From positions 1 through 64,000 of the forward strand of contig JAFUGC010000028.1 in the NCBI GenBank assembly GCA_017469565.1: a stretch of 64,000 nt of DNA. The letters run 5' to 3'. The notes under the pieces were generated by a model that was not told where the DNA came from, ran no database searches, and saw only the letters and a program-made list of their open reading frames with translations. The position numbers were made by a program, and so were the translations under genes. Position 1 is the stretch's first letter. Each line of letters starts with the position of its first letter. Source of the DNA: Clostridia bacterium. Lineage in GTDB: Bacteria; Bacillota; Clostridia; TANB77; UBA1234. Shown one piece after another: positions 7,712 to 17,650 of the stretch.

Positions 7712-9586
7712 ATGAGAATATTACCAGATGTTAAAGTACCAAAATTTAAATTTCCAAAGTTCCGTATGAAAAATATGGATAACATTGGAGAAGTGAATGT
7801 AAATTATGAGGAGTTAAAGAAAAACAATTGGAGACCTACAAAGGAGAAAAATAGAGTTTATGAAAAAACAAATTATCAAACCATCAAAGAGGTTTTTGAT
7901 AGGTCTAGAAAGCTTTTTGCAGATAAGGTTTTTATCACAGAAAAGTTTAATCCAAAAGGTTCTTTTGAGGAAATTACCTATAAACAATTTGCGGATGATG
8001 TAATTTCTCTTGGAACAGCTTTAACCAAAAAATATAGTCTAAAGGATGATAGAATTGTCATTATTGGAGAAAATACCTACCACTGGTATGTGTCTTATAT
8101 GGCCATGCTTTGTGGTGTTGGTATTGCTGTGCCGGTTGATAAAGAACTTCCTGCTAATGAACTTGAAAATGTGATTCGTAGGGCAAAGGCTACCGCTGTC
8201 ATTTATTCTAGCAAGAAGAAAGATTTAATCAAGGATGTGAAGGATAATTTACCAGAAGTAAAATATTTTATTCAAATGAATTCGGACAGTAAACTAGAGG
8301 GCAGAGATGTTGGCTTGAATAAGCTAATTCTTCAAGGAAAAGAAATGATGAAAAAAGGTGACAGGTCATTTGAAAATATTGAAATTGACCCGGATATCTT
8401 TAAGGTGCTTATTTTTACCTCAGGAACCACTTCTAACTCCAAAGGGGTCATGCTTTCAAATAGAAATTTGGCAGAAAATATTAATGCAGTTAGTACTTAT
8501 GTTTATTTGGATACAAATGACAGATTATTCTCTGTATTGCCATTACATCATACTTATGAGGCATCGATTGGTTTCTTACTTCCAATGGCAACAGGAGCAT
8601 CCATTGCAGTGTGTCAGGGATTAAAGTATATTGTTTCTAATATTCAAGACACAAAGCCAACTGCTATTATTGCAGTTCCACTTTTGATAGAAAGCTTATC
8701 AAAGAGAATCAATAAAACTATTGAAAAAAGTGGAAAGACAGGAATAGTAAATTCTATGATTCATATCACAAATGCATTAAAAAATGTGGGAGTGGATATT
8801 AAACGAAAGGTGTTTGATGAGATATATGAGAATCTTGGCGGAAATTTGAGAATTATCGTTTCTGCTGCTGCCCCAATTGATCCTAAGGTGGGCAAATGGA
8901 TTCAAGATATTGGAATTAGTTTCTTACAAGGATATGGATTAACAGAAACGGCACCAATTGCTGCTTTAACTCCGGAATTTGAACCAAAGGTTGGCTCTGC
9001 TGGAAAAGCGGTTAACTGTTCAGAACTAAAAATTGATAAACCAAATGAAAAAGGCGAAGGAGAGGTACTCATCAAAAGTACCACTTTAATGATTGGTTAT
9101 TATGAAGATGAAGAGGCAACAAAGAGTGTCATAGAGTATGACGCGGAAGGAAATAGATGGTTTCATTCTGGAGATGTGGGCTATATGGACGAAGATGGTT
9201 TCTTATATATCACAGGAAGAACGAAAAATGTTATTGTCACACAAAATGGAAAAAATATTTATCCAGAAGAAATTGAATTATTACTTTCTGAGATAAAAGA
9301 AATCAAAGAATGTATGGTTTATGGCAAAGAAGTAGAAGGAGAAAAAGAGCTCATTATTACAGCAAGAGTGATTCCTAACATGGAAGAAATTGAGGCAATT
9401 CATGGAAAGGATCTTACTGAGGAACAGATTTACAATGCAATTTGGGAACAGATAAAATTAACGAATCGAAAATTAACATCTTATAAAGCAATTAAAAAGT
9501 TGGAAATCAAAAAGGATGAGTTTGAAAAAACATCAACGCAAAAAATTAAAAGATATGCAGAAATTAAAAAAAGCAAGGATGAATAA
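7712..9586 (+). CDS. Long-chain acyl-CoA synthetase / AMP-binding enzyme
   Basis: 624 aa from ATG 7712 (AAAGGAG upstream; an earlier in-frame TTG at 7679 is unlikely). It is an ANL-superfamily adenylate-forming enzyme. The phosphate loop TSGTTSNSKGV, the YGLTETAPIA motif and the hinge WFHSGDVGYMDEDGFLYITGR are all present, with the C-terminal subdomain and its lysine region (FEKTSTQKIKR). It probably activates fatty acids with ATP and CoA. A basic N-terminus (KVPKFKFPKF) may associate with the membrane. It is followed 20 bases later by a GT4 glycosyltransferase, possibly a lipid-glycosylating partner. Confidence 0.88.
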   Translation: MRILPDVKVPKFKFPKFRMKNMDNIGEVNVNYEELKKNNWRPTKEKNRVYEKTNYQTIKEVFDRSRKLFADKVFITEKFNPKGSFEEITYKQFADDVISLGTALTKKYSLKDDRIVIIGENTYHWYVSYMAMLCGVGIAVPVDKELPANELENVIRRAKATAVIYSSKKKDLIKDVKDNLPEVKYFIQMNSDSKLEGRDVGLNKLILQGKEMMKKGDRSFENIEIDPDIFKVLIFTSGTTSNSKGVMLSNRNLAENINAVSTYVYLDTNDRLFSVLPLHHTYEASIGFLLPMATGASIAVCQGLKYIVSNIQDTKPTAIIAVPLLIESLSKRINKTIEKSGKTGIVNSMIHITNALKNVGVDIKRKVFDEIYENLGGNLRIIVSAAAPIDPKVGKWIQDIGISFLQGYGLTETAPIAALTPEFEPKVGSAGKAVNCSELKIDKPNEKGEGEVLIKSTTLMIGYYEDEEATKSVIEYDAEGNRWFHSGDVGYMDEDGFLYITGRTKNVIVTQNGKNIYPEEIELLLSEIKEIKECMVYGKEVEGEKELIITARVIPNMEEIEAIHGKDLTEEQIYNAIWEQIKLTNRKLTSYKAIKKLEIKKDEFEKTSTQKIKRYAEIKKSKDE

Positions 9587-9606
9587 ATTTTCATTGTGGA
9601 GGCAAC

Positions 9607-10785
9607 ATGAAGGATAAAATAAAAATTGGTTTGTTTATAGATACCTTCTTTCCTATGGTGGATGGTGTATGCATGGTTGTAGACAATTATGCAAGGCGTC
9701 TAGTGAAATATGGAGATGTTACTGTTTTTGCACCTGAATATGCAGGAGCAAAATACGATGACTCAAAATTTCCTTATCGTGTGGTGCGCTGTAAGTCTTT
9801 AAAGGCTCCTGTTATTGATTATTCCATCCCCATTCCCAAATGGGACCGAAAGTTTATGAAAATTTTAGAGGAGTATGATTTGGATATTGTGCATATTCAT
9901 TCTCCCTTTATGCTTGGAAAGCTTGGGGTGAAATATGCGAAAAAGCATCATATTCCAGCGGTTGCCACCATGCATAGTCAGTTTAAACAGGATTTTCAAA
10001 GGGCAGTGAAATTAAATGGATTTGCCACACTTTTGACGAATGTTGTGATAAAGGTATTTAATCAGTGTGATGAATGTTGGGCGGTTAACAGTGAAGTGGC
10101 AAGAATTTTTTATGAGGATTACAAATATCACACCTTACCAAAGGTGATGAATAATTCCACTGATATGAAACCGGTAAAAGATAGCCAAAAGGCGCGTGAA
10201 TTGATTAATCAAAAACATCAGATCAAGGATGATGAAAAAGTATTTTTGTTTGTTGGTAGAATCAATAATTTAAAAAATGTCTTTTTTATTGCAGATAGCC
10301 TGAAGGTATTAAAGGAAAATGAGCCGGATTTAAAATTTAAGATGCTTTATGTTGGAACGGGACAAGATGAAGAAAAATTAAAGGAAATCATTACTCAAAA
10401 CCATATGAATGATGAGATTATTATGTGCGGAAAAGTGATGGATAGGGAACTTCTTGCGGCTTATTTTCATAGGGCAGATTTATTTTTATTCCCGTCATTA
10501 TATGATGCCTCTTCTATTGTGCAAATTGAGGCTGCTTCCCAGAAAACACCGTGCTTATTTGTGGAAGGAGCAGCTACTACTGCCACTGTAACAGATGGAA
10601 AAAATGGATTTATTTCCAAAAATGATATTTCGGAATATGCCAAAGATATTGCTCATATTATGAAGAATGAAGAGTTATATCAAAGTGTTTCTGAGGCTTG
10701 TTATCATGACCTATATAAAAATTGGGATGATACCATTGCGGAAGTTTATGAGAGATATCTTGAATTAATCAAGAAAAACATTTGA
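9607..10785 (+). CDS. GT4 glycosyltransferase, diacylglycerol-glucosyltransferase-like
   Basis: 392 aa, GT-B fold. The N-terminal domain opens with GLFIDTFFPMVDGVCMVVDNYAR and has DIVHIHSPF and ATMHSQFKQDF. The C-terminal nucleotide-sugar domain has FVGRINNLKN and the E-x7-E type segment FPSLYDASSIVQIEAASQ. The N-terminal pattern recalls Gram-positive glucosyl-diacylglycerol synthases, so a lipid acceptor is plausible, but the donor and acceptor cannot be read from sequence. It lies 20 bases after the acyl-CoA synthetase and is probably in one operon with it and mntP. Confidence 0.8.
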   Translation: MKDKIKIGLFIDTFFPMVDGVCMVVDNYARRLVKYGDVTVFAPEYAGAKYDDSKFPYRVVRCKSLKAPVIDYSIPIPKWDRKFMKILEEYDLDIVHIHSPFMLGKLGVKYAKKHHIPAVATMHSQFKQDFQRAVKLNGFATLLTNVVIKVFNQCDECWAVNSEVARIFYEDYKYHTLPKVMNNSTDMKPVKDSQKARELINQKHQIKDDEKVFLFVGRINNLKNVFFIADSLKVLKENEPDLKFKMLYVGTGQDEEKLKEIITQNHMNDEIIMCGKVMDRELLAAYFHRADLFLFPSLYDASSIVQIEAASQKTPCLFVEGAATTATVTDGKNGFISKNDISEYAKDIAHIMKNEELYQSVSEACYHDLYKNWDDTIAEVYERYLELIKKNI

Positions 10786-10801
10786 TTTAGGAGTATTCAT
10801 C

Positions 10802-11362
10802 ATGGGATTTTTGGAAATATTTTTCATTGGAATAGGGCTTGCAATGGATGCTTTTGCGGTTTCTGTTTGCAAAGGACTGTCCATGAAAAGAATGAATTGG
10901 AAAAGTGCAGGAGTCATTGCACTTTATTTTGGAATCTTTCAAGCGGTCATGCCACTTGCGGGTTATTTAATGGGAACGGCGTTTAGTGGTTTTGTGGAAA
11001 GTATTGACCATTGGATAGCATTTTTCTTACTTGCTATCATTGGAGGAAAAATGATCAAGGATTCCTTTGACGATGAAATGGAAAAAAGAAATGATCATAC
11101 GGATATCAAAACAATGCTATTATTATCTATTGCAACAAGTATTGATGCACTAGCGGTAGGGATTACATTTGCATTTTTTGATAGCAAAATTCTCTTATCT
11201 GCTACTATGATTGGTGTGATTACATTTATTTTATCTATGGTTGGAGTAAAAGTTGGTAATTTATTTGGAGATAAGTTTCAAAATAAAGCCGAGCTAATAG
11301 GCGGAATCATGTTAATTATGATAGGGATTAAGATTTTATTAGAACATTTAGGAATAGGTTAA
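10802..11362 (+). CDS. mntP: Manganese efflux pump MntP
   Basis: 186 aa with six hydrophobic segments. The family signatures GIGLAMDAFAVSVCKG (first span) and SIDALAVGITFAF (fourth span) carry the membrane aspartates needed for Mn(II) export. Length equals that of the E. coli/Clostridia homologues. It begins 16 bases after the GT4 gene. No yybP-ykoY Mn riboswitch is visible upstream; the gene seems to rely on operon transcription. Confidence 0.92.
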   Translation: MGFLEIFFIGIGLAMDAFAVSVCKGLSMKRMNWKSAGVIALYFGIFQAVMPLAGYLMGTAFSGFVESIDHWIAFFLLAIIGGKMIKDSFDDEMEKRNDHTDIKTMLLLSIATSIDALAVGITFAFFDSKILLSATMIGVITFILSMVGVKVGNLFGDKFQNKAELIGGIMLIMIGIKILLEHLGIG

Positions 11363-11390
11363 AAGAAGCTAGAAAGGGGTTCATAAAAAT

Positions 11391-12470
11391 ATGGGTATAG
11401 AAGGCAAAAAGATTAGTGTTATCGTTCCTATCTATCAAGTTGAAAAGTATTTGGCAGAGTGCATAGAAAGTATTATAGGTCAAACATATCAAAATTTAGA
11501 AATTATTTTGGTTGATGATGGCTCATCAGATGGTTCTGGAAGGATTGCAGATGAGTATGCCCAAAAGGATCAAAGAATCCAAGTGATTCATAAAGAAAAT
11601 GGCGGTCTAGCAAGTGCTAGAAATGCCGGTATGGATATTGCTACCGGAGACTACTTCATTTTTATTGATTCAGATGATTTTGTTCCAGCGAATGCTTATG
11701 AATTGTTACTGAAAAAAGCGGAAGAAAAACAGGCAGATTATGTGATTGGAAATTATATTAATTGTCATGAAGATAGTGAACTTTGGCAAAAACCAATTTT
11801 TAGTCTTGAAAAGTATCAAGAGTTTCAGTTGGATATTAAGGATTATCAAGATTCTTTTTATATCATGAATTCTAGTGCTTGTAATAAAATTTTTCGCAAG
11901 GAATTTATAGAAAATCTGGGACTAAGATTTGTTACGGGAGTACCAGCAGAAGATGCTATTTTCACCACATACTGCTTTATTAAAGCAAAAAGAGTATTTT
12001 ATATTCCAGATATTATTTATATATACAGACAGAGAATAGCAGGAACTTCCATTTCTATGAATTGTACGGAAAAGTATTTTAAAGGCATTAGTAAAGCCTA
12101 TAAAATGATATATGATAATTTCAAAGAGAACAATGAGCTTGGTTTTTATAGATTTTTTTATGCCAAAAGTATGACCTATATGTTATACAAATTTATCGAT
12201 TCTGGATTACTTACTGAGGAAGAAAAAATTGAAGTCTTATCTGATATGAGATGGTTTTATAAGTTAAGTAAGGATTTAAATGTTCCAGCGTGCCAGGAAT
12301 CTTTGGAGTTAATTATTAATAAGATCATTAATGGTGATTATAAAGATGTGATTGATATTTGCAAAGTCATTGCGGAAGTCAGAACATTTATGCCAAATGA
12401 TATCAAGGAAAAGATGTCTAAACCACAACCGGAAATGTATATTAAAATGATGAGTAATGAGAAGATATAG
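11391..12470 (+). CDS. GT2 family glycosyltransferase
   Basis: 359 aa. A GT-A fold N-terminus has VIVPIYQVEKYL, ILVDDGSSDGS and the DSDD metal site (about residue 94), followed by a C-terminal domain typical of capsule or wall-polysaccharide transferases (PAEDAIF). It probably acts at the cytoplasmic face on a lipid-linked or teichoic acceptor. It is followed after 8 bases by another glycosyltransferase. Confidence 0.88.
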   Translation: MGIEGKKISVIVPIYQVEKYLAECIESIIGQTYQNLEIILVDDGSSDGSGRIADEYAQKDQRIQVIHKENGGLASARNAGMDIATGDYFIFIDSDDFVPANAYELLLKKAEEKQADYVIGNYINCHEDSELWQKPIFSLEKYQEFQLDIKDYQDSFYIMNSSACNKIFRKEFIENLGLRFVTGVPAEDAIFTTYCFIKAKRVFYIPDIIYIYRQRIAGTSISMNCTEKYFKGISKAYKMIYDNFKENNELGFYRFFYAKSMTYMLYKFIDSGLLTEEEKIEVLSDMRWFYKLSKDLNVPACQESLELIINKIINGDYKDVIDICKVIAEVRTFMPNDIKEKMSKPQPEMYIKMMSNEKI

Positions 12471-12478
12471 GAGAAAAT

Positions 12479-13525
12479 ATGAAACCGAAAATATGTTTAG
12501 TATGTGATGTTCCCAATTGGGCATTTGATATCATCGCACGAAAAGTAAAACAAGGGTTAGAAGAAAAATATGAGATTATCATAGATTATTATGATATGAG
12601 GGAAAAACCAGATGAATTATATGAGTTTTTGGAGAAGAACAGTGACTGCGACTTGATTCATTTCTTCTGGCGCAAATCTTTATTGCAAATGGAAACAAAA
12701 GCTTTTAAGCAAAAGGTAGAAGCCAAAGGAATGAAAGTATTAGATTATATACAGGAAAAAAGTAGTCAGATATCCACGGGAGTCTATGACTTTTTGTTTC
12801 TTGAAGAGGAATCCAGGGCAGCCTTTCAGAATGTTTTTAATCTATATGCCAACAATTATTGTGTAAACTCAAAAAAATTATTGGATACTTATGATAAAAT
12901 TAGTACTTTCAAACACCCAACTGCTATTGTACATGATATATGTGATGTCACCAGATTTGTTCCAATGAATCTAGAAAGATTTGAAAAGACTAGTGAAGAA
13001 GAGCTTGTAGTAGGCTGGGTAGGAAATAGCAAACCTCAAATCAATGGGATAGATTTAAAAGGGTTTCATACCATTATTAAACCGGTGGTTCAAGAACTGA
13101 TAGCAGAAGGGTATAAAATGAAGGAACATTATGCTGATAGAAACATCCAGTGGAGAACATCAGAAGAAATGCCGGAATATTATAGTCAAATTGACTTATG
13201 CCTTTGTACTTCTATCCATGAAGGAACGCCACTTCCTATTCTGGAATCCATGGCTTGTGGAGTTCCAATTGTATCTACAGATGTGGGAATTGTGAGAGAA
13301 GCTTTTGGACAAAAACAACAAGAATACATTATTGGGGACAGGCTATTAGGCGAAAATGACAATAAAATCAAAAATGTTTTAAAAGAAAAAATTATCCAAA
13401 TATATCAACATAGAGAAATATTAAAAGAGCTTTCTAAGGAAAATATGGAAAGTATCATACAGTATGATGGTGGAAAAATTATGAAAGAGTATGAAGCGTA
13501 TTTTCAAAAGTGCTTGAAAAAATAA
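12479..13525 (+). CDS. GT4-like glycosyltransferase
   Basis: 348 aa. The C-terminal half is clearly GT-B: VGWVGNSKPQINGIDLKG as the donor-domain start, and CLCTSIHEGTPLPILESMACGVPIVSTDVG as the E-x7-E segment. The N-terminal half is less typical (HFFWRKSLL), so the acceptor is unclear. It starts 8 bases after the GT2 gene, and a terminator follows at 13521. The two are likely partners in one surface glycan. Confidence 0.8.
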   Translation: MKPKICLVCDVPNWAFDIIARKVKQGLEEKYEIIIDYYDMREKPDELYEFLEKNSDCDLIHFFWRKSLLQMETKAFKQKVEAKGMKVLDYIQEKSSQISTGVYDFLFLEEESRAAFQNVFNLYANNYCVNSKKLLDTYDKISTFKHPTAIVHDICDVTRFVPMNLERFEKTSEEELVVGWVGNSKPQINGIDLKGFHTIIKPVVQELIAEGYKMKEHYADRNIQWRTSEEMPEYYSQIDLCLCTSIHEGTPLPILESMACGVPIVSTDVGIVREAFGQKQQEYIIGDRLLGENDNKIKNVLKEKIIQIYQHREILKELSKENMESIIQYDGGKIMKEYEAYFQKCLKK

Positions 13526-13557
13526 GAAGGAGCCTAATTGGCTCCTTCCTTATTTTT
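13521..13557. terminator. Bidirectional intrinsic terminator
   Basis: AAGGAGCC/GGCTCCTT stem with an AATT-type loop, flanked by AATAAG and CTTATTTTT. It lies between the converging GT4 and htrA genes. Confidence 0.85.
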
Positions 13558-14770
13558 ACTGACCTTTATATTCTTCTAAGGTTACTTTTACTGTTTTTGT
13601 ACGATTATCTCTAATCAATCCAATTTCAATTTCTTCTCCAACTTCATGTTCTGAAACTTCAGCAGTGACTTCACTTGCACTAGATATTACTTTTCCATCT
13701 ATTGAAATGATAATATCCCCTTTTTGAATTCCAGCTTTCTCAGCAGGAGAATCTTCTAATACAGATTCTACAGCAGCTCCATATTGCGTTTGTTGATAGA
13801 AGTAATCCCAAATGCTACCATAGGAGTTTCTTGATGAGTAAGCAGAGTTAGATAAAGATACGCCAAGGAATGGTCTGTTTGTTGCGTAGCCATGAGTAAG
13901 AATATCCTCAATAACAGAGTGAACATCATTAATTGGAATGGCAAATCCAAGACCTTCTACATTAGAACCAGTGGACTTTGCATTCACAATACCAATGAGC
14001 TCGCCATTGATATTAAATAAACCACCGCCAGAATTTCCAGGGTTAACTGCTGCATCTACTTGCATTAAGTTTTTGGTAGAACCGTCAATATCTAGCTCTC
14101 TTTCTAGTGCACTTACATAACCATAAGTTACAGTTCCACCAAGTTTTCCGAGTGGATTACCGATTGCTAAAACAAAATCTCCCACAAGTGTTTTTGATGA
14201 ATCTCCAATTGTAGCTGGAGTAAGGTTTGTTGCTTCTATCTTTATGATTGCTATGTCTGTTTTGGAATCTTTTCCAATAAGCTCTGCCTCATATTCTTCA
14301 CCATTTCTTAATCTAACAGTTATTTTTTCTGCACCACTAATGACATGATTATTTGTTAAGATATAACCGTCTGTTGAAATAATAACACCACTACCATTTC
14401 CCTCTGCTGTATAGGAAGAGTTAAAATAAGTTCTTGCTGTACTATATTCTGTTATTTCTACAACAGAATCTGCCGTTTTGGCAACCACATTGGAAAGCGA
14501 TGCAACCACTACTCCAGAATTTTCACCTTTCACTATAGGTGTGGAAGACGCTATTAGTGTATTATTTGAACTTGTAGGTATATTTGGCTGTTCAGAATGA
14601 ACTGAAAGTTTATTGGAAAAAGTGGAATAGATACTTCCTGCAGAAAAGCCAATTGCTAAAAATAACGCAATGCTTAGTAATTTTGAGAAGACACCCCCCG
14701 CGGAAGTATGATGATTCTTATCCATCTCATCATAAATTTTGTCACGTTTGAAATCACTTCTAAAAGACAT
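13556..14770 (-). CDS. HtrA/DegP-type serine protease with PDZ domain
   Basis: 404 aa. A cytoplasmic N-terminus and one membrane span (about 31-50) are followed by a Ser/Thr-rich linker, then the trypsin-like domain. The catalytic triad is H142 (TNNHVI), D172 (TDIAII) and S247 (GNSGGG), and a PDZ domain covers about 300-400. This membrane-anchored architecture is the HtrA/YycK group of Gram-positive quality-control proteases acting outside the membrane. Transcription is leftward from the 14771-14994 divergent region, which holds a 10-bp direct repeat. It has its own SD (AAAGGGTGA). Confidence 0.9.
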   Translation of the reverse strand: MSFRSDFKRDKIYDEMDKNHHTSAGGVFSKLLSIALFLAIGFSAGSIYSTFSNKLSVHSEQPNIPTSSNNTLIASSTPIVKGENSGVVVASLSNVVAKTADSVVEITEYSTARTYFNSSYTAEGNGSGVIISTDGYILTNNHVISGAEKITVRLRNGEEYEAELIGKDSKTDIAIIKIEATNLTPATIGDSSKTLVGDFVLAIGNPLGKLGGTVTYGYVSALERELDIDGSTKNLMQVDAAVNPGNSGGGLFNINGELIGIVNAKSTGSNVEGLGFAIPINDVHSVIEDILTHGYATNRPFLGVSLSNSAYSSRNSYGSIWDYFYQQTQYGAAVESVLEDSPAEKAGIQKGDIIISIDGKVISSASEVTAEVSEHEVGEEIEIGLIRDNRTKTVKVTLEEYKGQ

Positions 14771-14824
14771 AAAAAATCACCCTTTCTGTTGTTGACGATT
14801 CAAAATATTATTGAATATCATCAC

Positions 14825-14847
14825 CTAATCATGTATACTAATCATGT
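14825..14847. repeat. 10-bp direct repeat in the htrA / HD-GYP divergent region
   Basis: CTAATCATGT occurs at 14825-14834 and again at 14838-14847 (13-base period). It lies in the 224-bp non-coding space between divergent genes. It might be an operator for htrA, but spacing and sequence match no regulator that I can name. The rest of the 14771-14994 gap is AT-rich with nothing else clear. Confidence 0.45.
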
Positions 14848-14994
14848 TAAGACACCTTTGTGTCACTAGTATGTATTATATATGAAAAAAAAGTGAAATT
14901 CAATAACTAAGAATTGGTTATAAGATTTAACTAAAAGTATTTGAAAACATGAAATTGATAATGTTTTTGCTGGAATATATGGAAGGAGAAACAA

Positions 14995-15897
14995 ATGAGA
15001 AAAGAGAATGAGTTTAATATTTGGAATAGCTATAATGCAAGTGAATCTGAATTATTAAAAGATGTTAGTATGGAACTTGCTGTATTGAAAAGCCTTGATG
15101 TTTTCACTAGTGCACATGTTCAAGGAGTAGCGAAAAAAGTTGGGGCAATGTGTAAAAAAATGAAGTATTCTTATGATGATACAAAAGAATGCGTAATTGC
15201 TGCTTATTTACATGATATTGGCAAGATAAAAATTCCTCCTAGTATTTTGCAAAAAGATGATTCTCTTAGTCCGGAAGAGTATGAAATCATAAAAAAACAT
15301 ACCGTTTATGGATATGAATTATGCATGGAGTATAAAGCATTTAAACAGTATGCTAGTAGTGTTAGAGCACACCACGAAAACCTTGATGGCACTGGCTATC
15401 CAGATGGCTTAAAGGAAGATGAAATTCCTGAGATGGCTAAATTATTAAAAGTAGCAGATGTTTATGATGCCCTTGTTCAAAAAAGGCAATACAAAGATGT
15501 CACCAAAAGTAGTGAGGCACTTCGTATGATGTCAAATGACGTTAAGAACGGAAAAATGTCAAGGTATTATTTTGAAGTATTAGTGCTGGTTATCTTAGAT
15601 GAACTTTATGAAAAAAATACTGCTTATGAGTTGACTATTTTAAAATATCAAAATGAGCTTGCGGTTTTGCGTGAACTTGAGAAAATATATAAAGAGATTT
15701 ATGATAAAGGTCTCAATAGCAAATTGGAGAAAAAATTGAAAAAATTTGAACTGGCTCCAGGATATGATATGAGTACTAATGCAAGTATGATTTTGAACAA
15801 ACAAAAATTATTAGATAGGGATAAGGCTATGTATGAATCAATACAAGAAGAAATAAAAGAAATTAAAGGATTAAAAAAGTATAAAATGAATGATTAA
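14995..15897 (+). CDS. HD-GYP domain protein (predicted c-di-GMP phosphodiesterase)
   Basis: 300 aa. The HD-GYP core spans roughly 35-190: AYLHDIGKIKIPPSIL (H73, D74), HTVYGYEL, and RAHHENLDGTGYPDG (HH 126-127, GYP 134-136), then ADVYDAL. Metal ligands are intact. The C-terminal 100 residues are charged and helical (coiled coil likely). There is no receiver or sensor domain, so the input is unknown. It is followed 26 bases later by the formate-THF ligase gene. Confidence 0.85.
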   Translation: MRKENEFNIWNSYNASESELLKDVSMELAVLKSLDVFTSAHVQGVAKKVGAMCKKMKYSYDDTKECVIAAYLHDIGKIKIPPSILQKDDSLSPEEYEIIKKHTVYGYELCMEYKAFKQYASSVRAHHENLDGTGYPDGLKEDEIPEMAKLLKVADVYDALVQKRQYKDVTKSSEALRMMSNDVKNGKMSRYYFEVLVLVILDELYEKNTAYELTILKYQNELAVLRELEKIYKEIYDKGLNSKLEKKLKKFELAPGYDMSTNASMILNKQKLLDRDKAMYESIQEEIKEIKGLKKYKMND

Positions 15898-15923
15898 GAT
15901 AAAGCTTTGAAGGAGATGGATGA

Positions 15924-17591
15924 ATGCTAAGTGATATTGAAATTTCAAAAAATGCGAATATGCTTCCCATTAGTGAAATTGCTAAGAAAATTGGGATAGA
16001 GGAAGAGGAACTAGAACTTTATGGAAAGTATAAGGCGAAGCTTTCCGATGATTTGATAAAAAGAATAGAATCGAATGAAGATGGAAAATTGGTTTTGGTG
16101 ACAGCAATTAATCCAACTCCTGCTGGGGAAGGAAAAACCACGGTAACCATTGGACTTGGACAAGCACTCAACCGCCTAGATAAGAAATGTGTGATTGCTC
16201 TTCGTGAGCCATCGCTTGGTCCCGTTATGGGAAGAAAAGGGGGAGCTGCTGGTGGCGGGTATAGTCAAATTGTTCCCATGGAAGATATCAATTTGCATTT
16301 TACAGGAGATATTCATGCTTTGACGGCAGCCAATAACTTACTTTCGGCTCTGATTGATAATCATATTTTTCAAGGAAATGAACTTGGAATTGATCCTGAA
16401 AATATCACATGGAAACGTGCATTAGACATTAACGATAGGGCGCTTAGACATATTACCATTGCCACAGGGAAAAAGGATGGAGTAGAAAGAAAAGATGGTT
16501 TTATTATAACGGTTGCATCGGAAATCATGGCTGTGCTTTGTCTTGCTACTGATTTACAGGATCTGAAGGAAAGAATCTCAAGAATTATCATCGGTTATAC
16601 ATTGGATAAAAGGCCTGTACTGGTATCGGATTTGAAGGCAGAGGGTGCATTAACTGCTTTATTAAAGGATGCTATGAAACCTAATTTGGTACAAACACTA
16701 GAGCATACCCCTTGTTTTGTACATGGGGGACCATTTGCTAATATTGCACATGGATGTAATAGTGTTAGGGCCACCAAAACAGCCTTAAAGCTAGGAGACT
16801 ATGTGGTAACAGAAGCTGGATTTGGTGCAGACTTGGGGGCAGAAAAGTTTTTAGATATCAAATGCAGAGCGGCAAATTTAAAACCTAGTGTTATCATTAT
16901 TGTAGCTACCATTCGTTCTTTAAAATATAATGGTGGGGTTTTATTGAATGATTTAAAAGAGGAAAATGTTAGTGCCTTAGAAGCTGGTTTTGTGAATCTT
17001 GAAAAACACATAGAAAACATGAAAAAATATAAGGTGCCAGTCATTGTTGCCATTAACAAGTTTGCCTCGGATACTGAAAATGAGATTGCTTGTTTAAAAA
17101 GTTTATGTGAAAAAGTAAATGTAAAATGTGTTCCGTCAGATGTCTTTGAAAAAGGTGGAGAGGGAAGTCTAGAACTGGCAAGATGTGTATTGGACACGAT
17201 TGAAAATGAGCCATCCCATTATGAACCATTATACAACGAAAAGTTATCTATCAAGGAAAAAATAGAAGTGATATCAAAAGAAATTTATGGGGCAGATGGC
17301 GTAGAATATGCTGCATCTGCAGAGGATTCTATTTCTCAAATAGAAAAAATGAATTTGGATAAACTTCCTATTTGCATCGCCAAAACACAATATTCATTAT
17401 CTGACAATGAAAAACTTTTAGGGTGTCCAAAAGGGTTTCACATTCATGTCAAGGAAGTGAAAATTTCTGCTGGTGCAGGTTTTATTGTTGTTTTAACAGG
17501 AAATATCCTAACTATGCCAGGACTTCCAAAGGTCCCGGCTGCAGAAAATATTGATATTCTAGAGGATGGAACATTAACAGGAATATTTTGA
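15924..17591 (+). CDS. fhs: Formate--tetrahydrofolate ligase
   Basis: 555 aa, full length. [18 protein letters not shown] (P-loop, residues 65-82) and the signature [18 protein letters not shown] (95-112) are present, as is the C-terminal [18 protein letters not shown]. It catalyses ATP-dependent formation of 10-formyl-THF from formate, feeding purine and one-carbon metabolism (or the Wood-Ljungdahl route in acetogens). No other C1-pathway gene is adjacent. It is followed by a radical SAM gene about 60 bases on. Confidence 0.96.
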   Translation: MLSDIEISKNANMLPISEIAKKIGIEEEELELYGKYKAKLSDDLIKRIESNEDGKLVLVTAINPTPAGEGKTTVTIGLGQALNRLDKKCVIALREPSLGPVMGRKGGAAGGGYSQIVPMEDINLHFTGDIHALTAANNLLSALIDNHIFQGNELGIDPENITWKRALDINDRALRHITIATGKKDGVERKDGFIITVASEIMAVLCLATDLQDLKERISRIIIGYTLDKRPVLVSDLKAEGALTALLKDAMKPNLVQTLEHTPCFVHGGPFANIAHGCNSVRATKTALKLGDYVVTEAGFGADLGAEKFLDIKCRAANLKPSVIIIVATIRSLKYNGGVLLNDLKEENVSALEAGFVNLEKHIENMKKYKVPVIVAINKFASDTENEIACLKSLCEKVNVKCVPSDVFEKGGEGSLELARCVLDTIENEPSHYEPLYNEKLSIKEKIEVISKEIYGADGVEYAASAEDSISQIEKMNLDKLPICIAKTQYSLSDNEKLLGCPKGFHIHVKEVKISAGAGFIVVLTGNILTMPGLPKVPAAENIDILEDGTLTGIF

Positions 17592-17650
17592 TGGGAAGAT
17601 AGGAAGGAACGTATAGTGTTACGAAAGGGATACCTGAGGAGAGGTGAAAT

